This document shows, piece by piece, positions 13,001-26,458 of a stretch of DNA of 64,000 bases. The stretch comes from Apostichopus japonicus (taxonomy: Eukaryota; Echinodermata; Holothuroidea; Aspidochirotida; Stichopodidae), in the NCBI RefSeq assembly GCF_037975245.1, contig NC_092566.1:17641001-17705000 (forward strand), read 5' to 3'. A program made the translations under genes and the position numbers. How positions within the stretch are numbered: position 1 is the stretch's first letter; every line of letters begins with the position of its first letter. Below the pieces are notes generated by a model. It was not told the origin of the DNA and ran no database searches. It saw nothing but the letters and a program-made list of their open reading frames with translations.

Positions 13001-16000
13001 CTCACACGGACAGACAGACAGACACGATCACAGAGGTATAATAACTTGCCTTTAACTGTACAATAGTATAATTTCCCACGCGAAGGTGATTTTCTATAAT
13101 TCTGATATATTTACCGTTTATTATCTGTGGGAGGATCGATTTAATCACATAGAAATGTGGGTTTGACATTTGAGACAATTATTTCCGTTTATTTATATCC
13201 GTTAGACAAAATATTACCATGTTCCGAACTTAAATAAAATGTTAACTCCATTGTAGTTGTTCCTATTGACCCAGGGGAGAAACCATCCAGCTTTTGTAGG
13301 GGAGAGGGGGAGGAGGCCACGGTGTGAAGTCGTCAACGGGAGGAGTCTTTCAGAAGTTTTAGGCCGGGTCAGAAAGACACACCTGCACCTCCCTCTCACT
13401 TTGAAAAGTGGGGGGCGCAACTTCTACTTCTGCCACTCTGTTCCTACACTTATGTCCTTTAATTATTATACAGAAAAGGGAACAGGCATTTACGTGCGTA
13501 ATCGGTGTTGACGTAATAAGCGAAGTCAAAGGATGTCTTTCGGCCAATTGTTGAATCAATAAAGATCCCGTATGTTCGTATTTCTCCCTCTTGAAACTCT
13601 CTTGAGGTAGAAATGAGCTACAAAAAAATTGAAAATATACAAAATCACCCGCCCTCGATTTCGGTTTTATTAAACAACTGCAAAGATCATATAGTACAGA
13701 TTAAGTGATTTCAAGCGCAGAAACTGATATCATTAATGCGGAATAAGCTGTCAAACCCTGAAACTAAAATCCTTCCTTTTTTTTCAATTCTGCGTTTTAT
13801 TTTGTCACGTTGACGTCACGATGCCGTCATAAGCGTATATCAGAGATTTTAGAAATCCTTGACTTTCATATACTGCCGAGTGACATTTCAGGTAACGTCA
13901 AAACAAATGTAAATGGTTATATATTTTCATCATATCTGCAACTTGACATTTCGGGAATAAGAGTAATTGCAAAAAAAGTAATTCTTATATTACGCCTAAA
14001 CTTTAAAATTTCAAACAAGAAGTACAAATGATGGATTACCAAATGGTTAAACGGCTAAATGGCAAAAACGGTTAAACTAAAAAATAATGTATTTATATAA
14101 TTATTACTTGTAAAATGTCAGTTCCTTTTAATTGGGCGAAATGGAGATTTCTATTATTAAGTAACTACCCTTTACGTCCACGCCACTCTCCGCCTACCAT
14201 TTTGCAAAGACCGCGTGAAAGATACGGTAATTCTGTTAAATTTACTCGAAATAGCAAAGACACCGAAATCTTGTGATCTCACCTCGATACGCTGCTCGTA
14301 GTCTTGTGCCCCAGACTGGATGGTAGCCATGAAGGCATCATACAGCCCGGTGGACTCGGGGTCGTCTGTCTGGAACCATAGTTTACCCCCTTCATTGAAA
14401 GACAGAAGGCGATTAAGGTGTTTTCTAATATGCTTCACATTATCTCAGTATTGGCAACGTGTTTTTGTTTACTTCACTTTGACGTATGACGATGTTTTCT
14501 TTCGATTGCGCTACTCGAAACCAAATTGCTTCTTTCTTTTTATTTCTGAGTCAACGTTTTTTTTTTCTAATTTGATTAATTATTTTCATTCAACGTCTTA
14601 CTTGTTTAACGTGAGTGTCTACCATAGTGCAGATTTGGTGAGGAACATAGACCATTAATAATAGGGAGGTCCTACGTGCACCCTCTTTTAGGTCACCGCA
14701 TATACCTTCGCTAACTATTACATACAACAGCTTTTCATAAAAGGCATGAGTCAGTCTCACTTTGAAATTTGCTTGTAAATTATAATTTCAATTATTTTCG
14801 TATTCGACCAATTTAGAGCGAGGTATTTTTTCATAAATTTAGTTTTACAGAACCAGGCAAAATATAGTTATAAATGTTGGCCTATATCTAATTCAATACA
14901 TTTGAAGATATTTGGCAAACTATTTGGAAATTACGAGCACCCTATCGACGGGTTAGTTTCTGAAGCTGACATAAATTAGCTCATTTAAAACTTTATCCAT
15001 GTAATAATCGTGGATGAACTTACCGGCTAATATCGAGCCTTCTTTATATTTGATGAGTTTTCAGAGAATTGCGAGGCAGATGTGTAACACTTGCAATCAT
15101 TTCAGTCGCTCCCAGGACTACCATCCGTGGGACGACAGTTTATACCTCAATATACCTAATATACATAATCTGACCACTTTCTCAAGTACTGAGAGAGGTG
15201 AAATTACGCACTCCATGCTTCACCAATGCAGGGCAGCAATGATCGACGAAATCTCTTTTTTTGTCTTAACTAAACCCACGGAAGGCCAATAGCATAAACC
15301 GTAATCAAATCCGATCTAGTCAATATCAGACACCCCTCCCACCCCCCCACCCCCACCCCCTACTCCGCGTCCCGCCGTCCTACGAAATAGTTTGAAGTAT
15401 TCACGGAGCTGATATTAAATTAATTCTCTCATTCAATAATTTATCACAACACTCACCTGTAGCCTTCTGAATATTGATAATATTCTTCTCTGCTGTGTTA
15501 GAGAATGCGACTGCATTGACCGTGACGGAGAATTCAACTAATTGATTTTTCATTTCTTCTGTTGTAGCCGGGTACGTATCTATCCCATCAGTAATTAAGA
15601 GTATTTCACCTCCCGATGGACTAGCACCTCCTTCCGAGAGAACCTTGTAAAGAAACGTATCAGACACTGCTTCAATTTGTCGTGACATTTTGTCGAAATT
15701 TTGTTGAAATTTGTCGAAAAAACACTTTGTCGAAATTTTGTCGTGACAATTTGTCGTGATACTACATAAGATGACAGGACACATTATGTCATGTAATAAT
15801 AAACCATGAAGAGTGGCGTGAACATATTTGGGACCGTGGGGATGGCACCGCCCCCACCCCCCCGTACCCCAGTTCGGTCGGGGAATTGTTTAAAAATTAA
15901 ATTCTGTATTTACCAGCACAATCTTGTGTTATGGACTTCATTAAAATTTATATTCTTGGACCCCTCTAAAAGGGAGCCGCGTTCAATGGTCCAATAGTCA

Positions 16001-19000
16001 CACCGTCATTCGGGGAGGGGGGGTGCATGGCGTCCTTAAAGGTTGTGCTCTTACCAAAATCAATCGGGGGGGGGGGGAGGGGCAGTGTGGGGTTCGAGAT
16101 TTGAAATTCTGTGTACGTTACTGAACATGATATGTCAATAGATGTGATGACAAAGCGTGACATGAATAATTTTCATATAAATTGACATTACTGGACATTA
16201 GATAACATAACATGACCTAAAATGACTTTAAGAAATCATGACATAACGTTACATAATATAACATAGCATAGCGTAACATAACAAATCATAACACTAGTAT
16301 TGATAACTATTATAAATAACGTTTATTGTTCGTATTGGTTTTGTCGATATTATTGGTATACGTCACAAAGAAGATAAGACACCTCAATGGCTTTTTCCAG
16401 TCCGCAACCAATACACGTCCCACGGGAAGTTTCCTCGGGAATCAAAGTGGCCAAGTCTCTCTTGATATCATCGCTGTTGACTTCCACCATGGGGCTGATA
16501 ATTCTACCCTCATTGTGGAATTCAACAATACCGATCGAGTTTCCATGGGTAAGTAATGACGTCAGATAGTTCCGGGCTGCCGATGCTAATTTAGTAATTC
16601 GTCTATTCTACAGCCAAATAGAAAGAAAAAAAACCTTTACGTAAAAAATACGAAATATACAGTACATCTGAAATGTCTTAGACTAGTTCGAGACCTTTGA
16701 ACCTTGGCAGAAGGAAACGGCATTATATACATTTTCTTTCGCATTGCCGATTTTCCATTTTTCCCTGTAATTTGTAACTAGAGATTAAGTAAGAAATTAG
16801 TCAAAAATGGTTGAGTTGCTATGTAACGCTAAACTTGACAACCATTTGAAAATTTCATACATGTTTGGTCCAAGTGTTAATAAGTTGTACTAACTTGGAT
16901 GTCTGACACGAAATGTCAAATTGTTACGTTTAGCTTGAGAACACGTCTAAAACATAAAAATAATAAAAATAATAATAATAATAATAATAATATCATGATG
17001 GAAGGATGAACTATTATACTAAGTTCGTGACAAAACGACAGATCACGTCACATTACTTCGTTGTTGTTTTACATACGTATCATGAACACGTTTATAAGAC
17101 AAAATTTTTAACTGTGATATCGTGTTATTAACAAAGCAGCTCTGTATCTCGTATGTCCCTCCAGGACCACCATAGATTAGTAAAACAATATAGATGTTTA
17201 TTATACAGAAAAATCTCATATATAGCAACAGCATTTACCTTATGAAATTATAAGATTTTTCATATCAGATGATTTTAAAGGTGTCAATCCAAATGTGGTT
17301 CCAAATGTTGAATCTTTGTAAAATGTTCAAAACTAGGTGAAAAACGAAACATTTTCCATTTTGATCAAATTAACAAATTTATCCCAAAAAATGACCTTCA
17401 TACTGGAAGATGTGTCCAGCACTAGGACTGTGCGCCGAGGACGTGCTCTCGCCAGGATAATTGTTGGAGTCACGTCATCAATTTTACGTGCAGGATTATT
17501 GCCGCCTTTAATAGGAGAGAAGAATTAAACAAGTATAACAAAACTTGTAAACGTACCATAACAAACCATAGTTTAACGTAAGGTAGTGTAACGAGATAAA
17601 ACATAACATAACATAACACATTTTGAAGTTATACAATTTTCTATCTCCTTTCACATGAGGTAAATTACAAATTATTAGTATCTGAGCGACAAAACGTTGC
17701 GTATATCAGATCATAATTACTGCTTAATGATTAGCTTAGCGGCTAATTGGTAGAAACATGCATCTACTTAATGATGTCTTGTGTTTTGTCATCATATTTC
17801 GATTACAGCTGGGAGGGGTGGGGTGGAGGGGGGCGGGTCGCAAAACGGCCTACGATATGCAAACATTCTGTTTTAGGAAAGATGCTAACATTTACAAACC
17901 TTTGAAATCATCGTGTTCCAGCATCACCTCCCAGCTACTTTTCGAATTACAGATGCGATTGTGTTTGTTAGGCACCTCTGCAATATGCTTCGCTGTTGTT
18001 AAATTCGCGCTAGCACAAAAATCGACGAGCTTCATGAGAGAAAAAAAAATCAAAATATGTTTTATTTTCAATTGTTTTTCAAGTGTACATAAAAACAAAG
18101 AATATTTGAAGCCGCGTTCTTTACTATACACCAGTTGACCTTCAGAAATAGAAGAGTCGAGCAGTTCACCTTTTAGTGAATACTCAATATCTTCAAGCAT
18201 GGCAGCGTACTGGAATGTAATCCAGTGAAATATAATGTAATGTAGTTTAGTTTAAAAGTGCAATGCAATACAATACAATGCCCATGCAGTGTAATGTAAT
18301 GCTATACGATATATCGTAATGCAGTATAGTATAATGTAATATCATGCAATGCGATGCAATGTTTTATTATATCATGTTACAAATCGAGAGTATGTGGACA
18401 TTTACGATTGTCTATTGTTCTGCACTCCTTGTACTTAGTAGACTGTCAAAAAAATTCCATTTCTTCCTCGGGTAACATATTGTTCATTTATTAAACTTAA
18501 ATGTCGCCCTCTAATATCTTATTTTAGTTGATTGTGTTATTACAATAATAATGATAACAAAAATAGGTCTGACAAAATAATACGAACTCAACAATATATG
18601 ACGCTCAACTTTGCATTAAATGGAAAATAATCCAGGTATTTTAAAATAACATTTATTGAAATGGTGAAGAACTTGAGAAACAAAATAGTTAAAGACAAAT
18701 AAACATCAAACTTCATTTGCTTCAATTTCAGAAATGGTAGAATATATATATATATATATATATATAGATATATATATAGATATATACATACATACATATG
18801 CATTTAACATTTGTACTATGTAATATGTACTATGTAGACCTAATGACTTCCAAAACAAATACATTAAATATCAAAATATAGAAATTCCATACGTTTTCTA
18901 TGCTTGTGTATCCATACATGATAGAGCCAGTTACGTAATCTTGTTGGGCAGACGGAATGCTGACGCAGCCGGCTTCATAACCTTTACTCTCGTCTCCCGC

Positions 19001-22000
19001 GCAATATCGATAATTTCGACGTCTCTCGTCGAACACGAGGTTATACGAAGTCCATCTTCCATCGCTACATCTGAGATGAGAACGGAAAAAATTCTTTTCC
19101 CGTTTGCGTCAAATAAAGTTCTTAAAGGGATAGCCTGGCATGTGAAAATTTACTTTTAACTGCTGGAAGAGGATCGTTTTGTAAGTATCCTAGTGAAATT
19201 GGTATTCAGTTATCAATATTTCAAAAAATGCTTTGAACTGGCAATCGCGTTTGTTTTAACTATGATGTTTAAAACTTTTTCCTCATCATTATTCGAAAAT
19301 AAATTTCCCTTGAACTACACATTTAAGGCAATTTCTCCATTTGCTATTTTATAAAACTTATAGATGCAATTATGGATTAAAGCCTCGTGGAAAAGGAGTT
19401 CATTGTCGTTTTTAATTAGATGATTAATGGTGTTTCAACAGTCTGTGAGGGGAAACATAAGTCTGATTTAAATTGATCAAGAAAAAAATTATTCTCTTGA
19501 CATTCCTAATTTTAAGATAAGTAACCCAAGATATTAACCGGTTGTTCAAGAAAATCAAAACTTTAAATTTTAAATTGCAATGCAGGCAATACTCTCATCC
19601 CCAGTCCCCCAACATTGCGAATGTGACAATGTTAGGTTAAGTACATAATCATGACTCTCATGAAAAGAAATTGCGGATTATATATCTGCTTGTATGTCTG
19701 TAACCATCACATGACTCTACCAAGGATCTGTGTTATAAATAGGTTGAACAATAAGAATTAAAAGAACCCTACCTTGTCGGAACCCACTTATTTTTGGATG
19801 GTGAAAAATAGAACTCTTGAGAATGATCGGGATCCGCAATCTCATCTGCATATTCATTAAACAGACCCCAACGGAAATGACCCCATTCGTGGATCAATAT
19901 TCGTCCTGTTGAATATTCAATGAGCAGATCAATCCAATGAACCATGGGTGGAAAGTCATCATAAAAAGTCTCTATTGAGACCTTAAAACAACTTTAATGT
20001 TCTCCCTTGTCAAGTTATACACATGGGATAATCAGAGGTATAAAAACATAACTGCTGCCCGCCATTTTACAAATTATAGAACATTCCAAGAGTCAAATTG
20101 AATCGAAAATTACAAAATGCTTATTGAGCAAGCAAAGAATTATTGTAGCCTGGCCCAGAATTTGATTCAAACCAGTGATTTCAGGAATATCGCCCTATCG
20201 ATTTGTATATTAAAAGAAGTCTATATACAGCTTTGAAATTATGAATATAATGTCACCTAAACTTTATATCAATTGGAAATATGTATTTCTAGAAGATATT
20301 GAATTGAAAACTGTTGATCGTGTATATGACGTATTCGTGGATACATAGGATGTGCGTGTCAGAAAAAATCATACCGATAACAGCTAGATTGAAGCATTTA
20401 TTTGATTTTTGAGAGACTAAATCGTTTCATAAATCATTTCAAATCCTCGTGATGCTTAAACTCAGGCTACCAGGATCTATAGTACGCTATAACTATCCTG
20501 GTGTAAGTTCCTGGAATAAGACAGTTAAACACACAGGGGCATTGGAGTCTTCGATGGGAAGGGGAGGATGCCAACTCCGGGCTTGTGAAATACCTCAAAA
20601 GTGACCCATTTCATAAGTAAAAGTACCCGATATCCATTTTGGTAATATAAAAAGTTCCCTTTTGTATTGAAAATATTGAGTTATGTTTTGGTTATATTTT
20701 GTTACTTTAAAAGTTTAAATAAAATTGTAAATAAACAAGGGCGTGTTGTTGTAAAATTTTAAAAATAATGTAATTAATATAATTCTTGTAAAAAAAAAAA
20801 TTAAATAATGGAATTGGTAGGATGGAAAATTTAGAGGATCCATTTTCAAAAGCAACCACTCCCCCCCCCCCCACCCCCACATTCCAAAACAAACAAATTG
20901 TACCCTCTTTCGCCAACCATGCAATATAGGAATTTCGAGATAAATTGCAGAGTTTTTTGCTTTAAAATGAAATTTTTATCAAGGCCAAATTCCTTTTCAA
21001 GCCCTATAAGGTACGGTAACCTTTTCTTTGAATTTTTGTGGTTTCTTCTGAACATAGAATTATATAAATGTAAGCAGAGAAAGTTAACCAGATAATATAC
21101 AAGAAAAACCGATCATCTTAATATAAAAGTAAACTTTACCTTTGTTTCCAAAGAGTAGTTCTGTGTATGCACTCATTAAGAAGTCGGTAGTAAAATGTAT
21201 ATAGGCCGATTGTTTACCGCATCCCTCGAAGTGTTTGCAGTAAGGGCTTGAAGGGAACTGGGACTCCAGATGGAAGCGAGGATTCTTGCCGGCTATTATC
21301 ACATCGGCCTTTTGGAAGGTAGCATTCTTGGGGTCTTCGTAAATTGGTTTATCTACCCACGTTTGTGGTATGAGGATAGTCACTGTTTTGAAGAAGGCTC
21401 GATTCTTTGTAGCTCGATAGAGATACGAAGATGCGTCTATTATCATGCTCTGTAAAGTGAAAATGAAGTAAGTAGATTTACTTAATTTCATCATCAAATT
21501 TGAAGGATTGGTTCAGGTGTCTGACATGTCTATCTTGTACGAAAGAGCTCAAAAAGGCAAACAAGAGTGAAGAAACTACCATGATAGCATGCTCTGTTTA
21601 GGAGATATCACGCTTTGAAGATATAAAAATTTCTTTGAAAATGACTGGTGTAGAAAGACTAACTGTGAGGGTGTGATATCACATCCTCACTTTCTTAACA
21701 TGTGTGAATATATTTCAATAAAAATTAATTACATTTTTTTCACAAATATGATCAAAAATTCTTCAGATGGGTTAGGGTTAGGGGTTAGGGTTAGGGTTAG
21801 CCTAACCCTAACCCTCTGATACTTCCCTTGACAAATATGAGATCCACATGACATATCTTTTGGTTGTAAGTCATAACATCTCACAAAACATTTTCATAAA
21901 ATAACAAAGACTTTTCAGAAATGTGAAGATGTGACATCACAGCTAGTCTGATTTCAGCAGTTTCTACACAATCAGATAGAACTTTAAACTTGAATATCTC

Positions 22001-24653
22001 CATAACGGAATAAGATATTTGAACAGTTTCTTCATCATTGTGTTTCTTCTATTGTCTTCTTTCATATAAGATAAACATGTATGACACCTGAACTAATCCT
22101 TTAAAGAAACAAAGAGGTCAAGTGTAAAATGACAATAAGCAATATACGGTATGATAGAGAGCTAGAAAAGGAAAACACAATGGTGCAACTCCAATCATGA
22201 TAGTTTTCGGTTCCGTTGTTGAAATAAAATTGATTCATATTCTTTTCCTGATATTTATTTACACATTGTGCAAACGTTTGTGATGCCATCCATCGGCAAC
22301 ACATCAATTGTTCTTTGTTTTAGTTGTTTTTTCATTGATGCAATTTAGGAAACCCCATTAGTGCAAATGACTGCTTTAATCGTGACGCAAATTACTTTAT
22401 CACACCTTACTAATATACAACACCATCTCGTCACACCTTCAATTTTTTATCAAACATTGTACAGTTTATTTCAATTTTAAAGAGAATTAATGGAGGAAGA
22501 ACAGCTATTGTTGTAGCTCATGTATGACGTCACAGATTATTCTTCTTCTTATTATTATTGCGTAATGAAGTTATCAGGACCAAAAAAAAGAGAACATTAA
22601 ACTACAGTAGTGTATACCTCTACAAAACAACAGGCTGCAAATGGATTAATTATTTTCTACTTTTCAGCAGGAACATATCCCCCCCCCCCCCAATTTCTTT
22701 ATTTCAAAATTTAAAGCTTAATAAATAAAAAAGGGTTAAGGTTGTAAACAGGGATAAAACTCCAATCCATTTATAACAATAAACTACCAAACCTACCGCT
22801 CTGTTTTTATTAGGTTTATGGGCCTAGGCCTTCTATAGACTAATTGTTTTATTTTAAAAGATAAATTTCCGTTCTGGCACTTAAAATTTCACAGTTTGTG
22901 ATCAATCTGGTTATTAAGGAGTATGGACCGACCTAATCAATATTCCATGTTTTTTTTTTCTTTTATTCCATTCAAATTTTAGAAGTGACTAGTTTTTATT
23001 ACAAGAAAACAAGAAAAAATGGAATACAAAAGTAAGGCAAAAAGATAGGAAAGATTGCATCACTTGCCATTAAAGCCCCCTGATATAAAGCAAGCATGTC
23101 TCCCATCACTTACACCCCTCCCCCATGCCGGCGATCCTCCTGCGTTAACGTGACCCCCCCCCCCCCCCCAACAAAGAAAAATTGTTTACTCTGACTATAC
23201 GAGAGCTCTGTATTACAATATGTTGCATGTCAGCCTCAACACGTCACCCCTTGGAAAACAGCTTTTTTTTTTAACAACTTATACCACAGGGTTGAACTAC
23301 CGCTTTTGTGCCGGTGGGTGGGGGGGGGGGGGGATTATATGTTGTATCGTCCTTGAGAGGGGTGTAATTGAACATTTTGGGTAAATTGGAGGCCTGGCTT
23401 AGCTGCAAAATGATGCATTATGTTGCAACTTTATTTGAAACTGTATTAATATTTTCTACTGTTTTGCTTGTACATCACATAAATGTTACATATTTATGTA
23501 ATGTGCACTAGAATATTTTACGTGATATTCTATTTTATTCCAAAGCAGCCCCCCCCCTCCATTCCCCTCCACCCCAGAAGAATACGTGGATCCCCGTTAA
23601 ACCACAATGTACCAACGGTGCGTTATGATAATAGATAACTTTTACCGGTCATCCATGCGTATACTTTCACGTGATAATTCCATATTGAGTAATTGTGTTT
23701 TTAATTTTTTTTTACTTTTGATGTTATCATTTTAACCAATTTTAAACATATTAACGGTATATTTTAATACATCAAACCCTATACCCTATAGCCTCCTATA
23801 TACAGGATAACTTAATTTTTTTCACCGTGAGACCCTGTAGTACGGTATAGTGAATATGGCATGTCTGAATGCATATAGCGACAGCAACGATTATTAGTCT
23901 AATATATTCCTTCCGAAGTATAGGCCTATTACTTCCTGAAAGCCTACGTATATAGAATATGATCCTGTTAGCCTATCAGTCATACACAATACATAACCTA
24001 CAACTTTGCCATATATATATGCTCCTTTGACTTACCGCACTGCGTTTCATTTTACCGACTCCGGAAATTCCATTGTGTTTGTTTATTATCGTCTATAGGC
24101 TTACGTGTATTATCATTCATATTCATTTTTTATCAGCTCTCAGTTCTGTACTTAGGTGACCAAAACGTTATCACATTAAAAAACAAATTTCGTACAGGCT
24201 ATAGCAAAAGTGAAAACCTTAACGTAGACATCAAACATTATGCCAGGACACTCCCCATCCCCCCCCCCAATTTCCCCCTCCCTGCCGCCAAAGAAAGCAA
24301 TTGAAAGTTTTGTCCTATATAAGAACCTGTTTTTACCTACGTTAAATGTAATAATTGTAACCTAGTTTCCCTCTCTTTCTGCTAATTTAGCATGGTCCTG
24401 TCTTCTGGTAAAATTAGTTACAATAACGGTCCTAACTCCCTAGCCCACCTCACCCCCAGTACCCGAGATAGTTGCGCATATTACTTACTTTTAGCTCTTC
24501 GATAAGCTGAGGATCTTCGGGTACGTCAGGGTGAATGGCAAACAGAACGCCCGTGTATTCATTGTCTATTAGCTTGATAGAACTCGGTTTGGTAAGGGCC
24601 AGGCATTGGCCAGCCACCATGGCTAGTAGTAAGGTTTGTACCACAAGCCTCAT
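9617..24653 (-). CDS. CLCA: CLCA-family protein (calcium-activated chloride channel regulator), 15 exons, 992 aa
   Basis: Exons in transcript order: 24653-24489, 21449-21140, 19905-19773, 19070-18893, 18029-17900, 17505-17396, 16607-16383, 15643-15457, 14389-14283, 13617-13494, 12904-12792, 12523-12229, 11874-11668, 11260-11012, 10062-9617. They sum to 2,979 nt with all phases matching. CLCA proteins are secreted or anchored glycoproteins that self-cleave through a zinc metalloprotease motif and modulate anoctamin-type chloride channels. Seen here: signal peptide (about residues 1-19), N-CLCA domain, HEWGH at 164-168, VWA domain with MIDAS D336-S338-S340, T406 and D436, a beta-sandwich region, an FN3-like region around 805-925 and a membrane helix at about 953-979 with a short basic tail. 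The length is typical of the family. One donor (after exon 6, GTCATT) is weak. It is an invertebrate homologue, so vertebrate paralogue numbers do not apply. Confidence 0.93.
15457..17505 (-). CDS. CLCA: CLCA exons 6-8: von Willebrand factor A domain
   Basis: Exons 17505-17396, 16607-16383 and 15643-15457 encode the VWA fold. MIDAS strand: RRTVLVLDTSSSMK. Helix and strand: LASAARNYLTSLL and SIGIVEF. MIDAS threonine: in SRGTCIGCGL. Final aspartate: in GGEILLITDGID. All five metal-coordinating positions (D-x-S-x-S, T, D) are present, so divalent-cation-dependent binding is expected. The junction after SMK uses a weak donor and the join is two residues shorter than in mammals, so a small unseen microexon cannot be excluded. 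Confidence 0.88.
18741..18800. repeat. TA microsatellite in a CLCA intron
   Basis: A run of TA dinucleotides with occasional GA interruptions, followed by CATA repeats, just 3' (in transcript sense) of CLCA exon 4. Confidence 0.85.
19773..19905 (-). CDS. CLCA: CLCA exon 3: HEXXH zinc metalloprotease motif
   Basis: A 133-nt exon encoding GRILIHEWGHFRWGLFNEYAD. HEWGH supplies two zinc-binding histidines and the catalytic glutamate. A downstream glutamate in FNEY is the expected third metal ligand region (FDEY in vertebrate CLCA). Catalytic residues are intact, so self-cleavage is plausible. The alanine of the usual HEWAH is glycine here. Acceptor AACAG|GA and donor AAG|GTAGGG fit phases 1 and 2. 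Confidence 0.9.
21497..22111. mobile_element. snapback MITE with telomere-like hinge, in CLCA intron 1
   Basis: The left end AAGGATTGGTTCAGGTGTC and the right end, read on the other strand, AAGGATTAGTTCAGGTGTC are inverted copies. Inward the two halves keep matching as diverged inverted sequence (ACATGTNTATCTT, GTGTAGAAA, TCACATCNTCAC) for about 270 bp each. They meet at a TTAGGG/CCCTAA tract. TTGA and TTAA border the ends, so a TTAA-type target duplication is possible. It has no coding capacity. Confidence 0.75.
21769..21815. repeat. interstitial telomere-type repeat, inverted
   Basis: Five TTAGGG-type repeats (one with an extra G) run directly into two CCCTAA repeats through GGGTTAGCCTAACCC. 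This makes a short perfect palindrome at the centre of the snapback element. TTAGGG is the standard metazoan telomere unit. Confidence 0.9.
24489..24653 (-). CDS. CLCA: CLCA exon 1: start codon and signal peptide
   Basis: Encodes the first 55 residues. MRLVVQTLLLAMVAG is a classic hydrophobic signal sequence, with likely cleavage near CLA-LT. The mature N-terminus continues into a conserved beta-strand (KLIDNEYTGVLFAIHP) that matches the start of CLCA N-terminal domains. The chosen ATG is the one directly preceding the hydrophobic core. The exon ends AAA|GTAAGT in phase 0. The next exon lies 3 kb away, across an intron carrying a large snapback element. Confidence 0.9.
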
Positions 24654-26213
24654 GATAGCTATAGCATTATCAACTGTCGCTGGCGAGAAACGAAATGACT
24701 TTCGATTTTGGTACAAGTTTAGGATATAGGGATCCCCCGTCAAATAATGTCATTTGTTAGGGTTGAAGTATAGGCACACACCTGCAGTTATGAAATAGTA
24801 CTAGATTTGCATAATACCATTCTTCACATAAGTATAACCAAACTTGAGTGCGCACTTCTCTTTTTTGTAATCCTTCACATGTCAGACGTCAGAGCGACAG
24901 GTGTTTTCTTTGATGAAGTCCCTGTCATGTCGATCAATGATCGACAATTTCATATCAGTCAGTAAAATATATTTCCATGTATTTAGTAACGTATACTAAC
25001 AACATCACATAATAACTTATATACGGTCATGCATTGGCAATAGCTTTAGCTTCGCAAACAGAACCAATTTCCATTACGGGTGTAACACAGAGTATACGTG
25101 TTAATTCAAATCTGGTGAGAGGATTTGCCGGGGGTGGGGGGGGGGGTATAAGTTATAGCCTGAACCGTATTAGAGACGAATATATCAGAGGCATATGCAA
25201 AGTTAATAACAGTGGTTGGGTGACAGCGGTCTTCCAAAGCAGGCTTCCCCCCCCCCCCCCACCTTCCCTCATCCCTTCTTGTTACGATGGGTTGGTGGCG
25301 ATGTTTTAGAAATACTTTTTAGAGGGAGACATTTCATATCAGATTACATGCTGTAATGTAATATAAAAAGAAAGTGCATACTTTCTCACAAAAAAAAAAT
25401 GCCAGACGTGTTTTTCGCATCAGTAGATATCAAGATATGAGCTTCAAAACGTCAAAACTTCAAAACGTCGAAATATAAAGACAAACTTTCAAGACACACT
25501 GCAGTTGAAACATCGAGAAAAGACTGTAGAAAGGTTAAGATAACACGTAGAAATATTTCGGCAGAGAGTTGTGAAAATCGACTCACACAGCATGCCAATG
25601 ATCTAGTTCATGTTCAATGTCCCTTCTAGGCTTCCGTATCAATCTTCTGGGGGATTTGAAGGAATTACTCCTAACTACACGTCAGGCGTAAATCCAGGAA
25701 TATGGAGACTTGGGTGTTTACACGTGAACGTCCCCCTTATTCAACCCCCATTGAGTAGCTAATTAGCACAAACCTTACAGACATATTTATAGACATTAAT
25801 ATATAGCCTAAATATGCCTCAGAATGCAGCAACGTCTAAAGATATCATTTTCTTTGAAGGGGCGAGAGGGAGGGGGGGGGGGGGAGTACCACAGATCCCC
25901 TTGTGACTGTACTAATTAACGTACAATTGTTTCCTTGGGCAGGACCCCCATATTTCCATGGCACTTTATACCTTTGTTTGGGCATCATTATGCTTCCAGC
26001 TAATTTCTAGTACCAACGTAACAGCCCCTCTCTGGAACCGCCCCTCTTTAAAGGAAACACAAACCACCATCATTGATCATTGTGAAGAACAACTCCTCCA
26101 ACATAGCTGAAAAATACATCTTGTTTCGTTTGGGGGAGATGGTCCTAGCTTAAAAGTCGGATCTGGGGCTGTCATTTTGTAAATATGTGCTCTGAAGACT
26201 TTACTGACGCTTT
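24654..26213. other. intergenic region upstream of CLCA
   Basis: This stretch should contain the CLCA promoter and any 5' untranslated exon, but I can point to no defined element. It has several homopolymeric G or C runs (25126-25146, 25246-25261, 25871-25884). No coding exon was recognised. Confidence 0.4.
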
Positions 26214-26458
26214 TATATTTCATATTTTCATATATTTATATTTCATATTTTCTTATTTCATATTTTCTTATTTCATATTTTCATATATTTATATTTCATA
26301 TTTTCATATATTTATATTTCATATTTTCTTATTTCATATTTTCTTATTTCATATTTTCTTATTTCATATTTTCATATATTTATATTTCATATTTTCATAT
26401 ATTTATATTTCATATTTTCTTATTTCATATTTTCTTATTTCATATTTTCATATTTTCA
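26214..26458. repeat. AT-rich simple tandem repeat
   Basis: Tandem array of the words TTTCATATTTTC and ATATATTTATAT. The open frame across it (26185-26487) is an artefact of a stop-free repeat. Confidence 0.92.
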
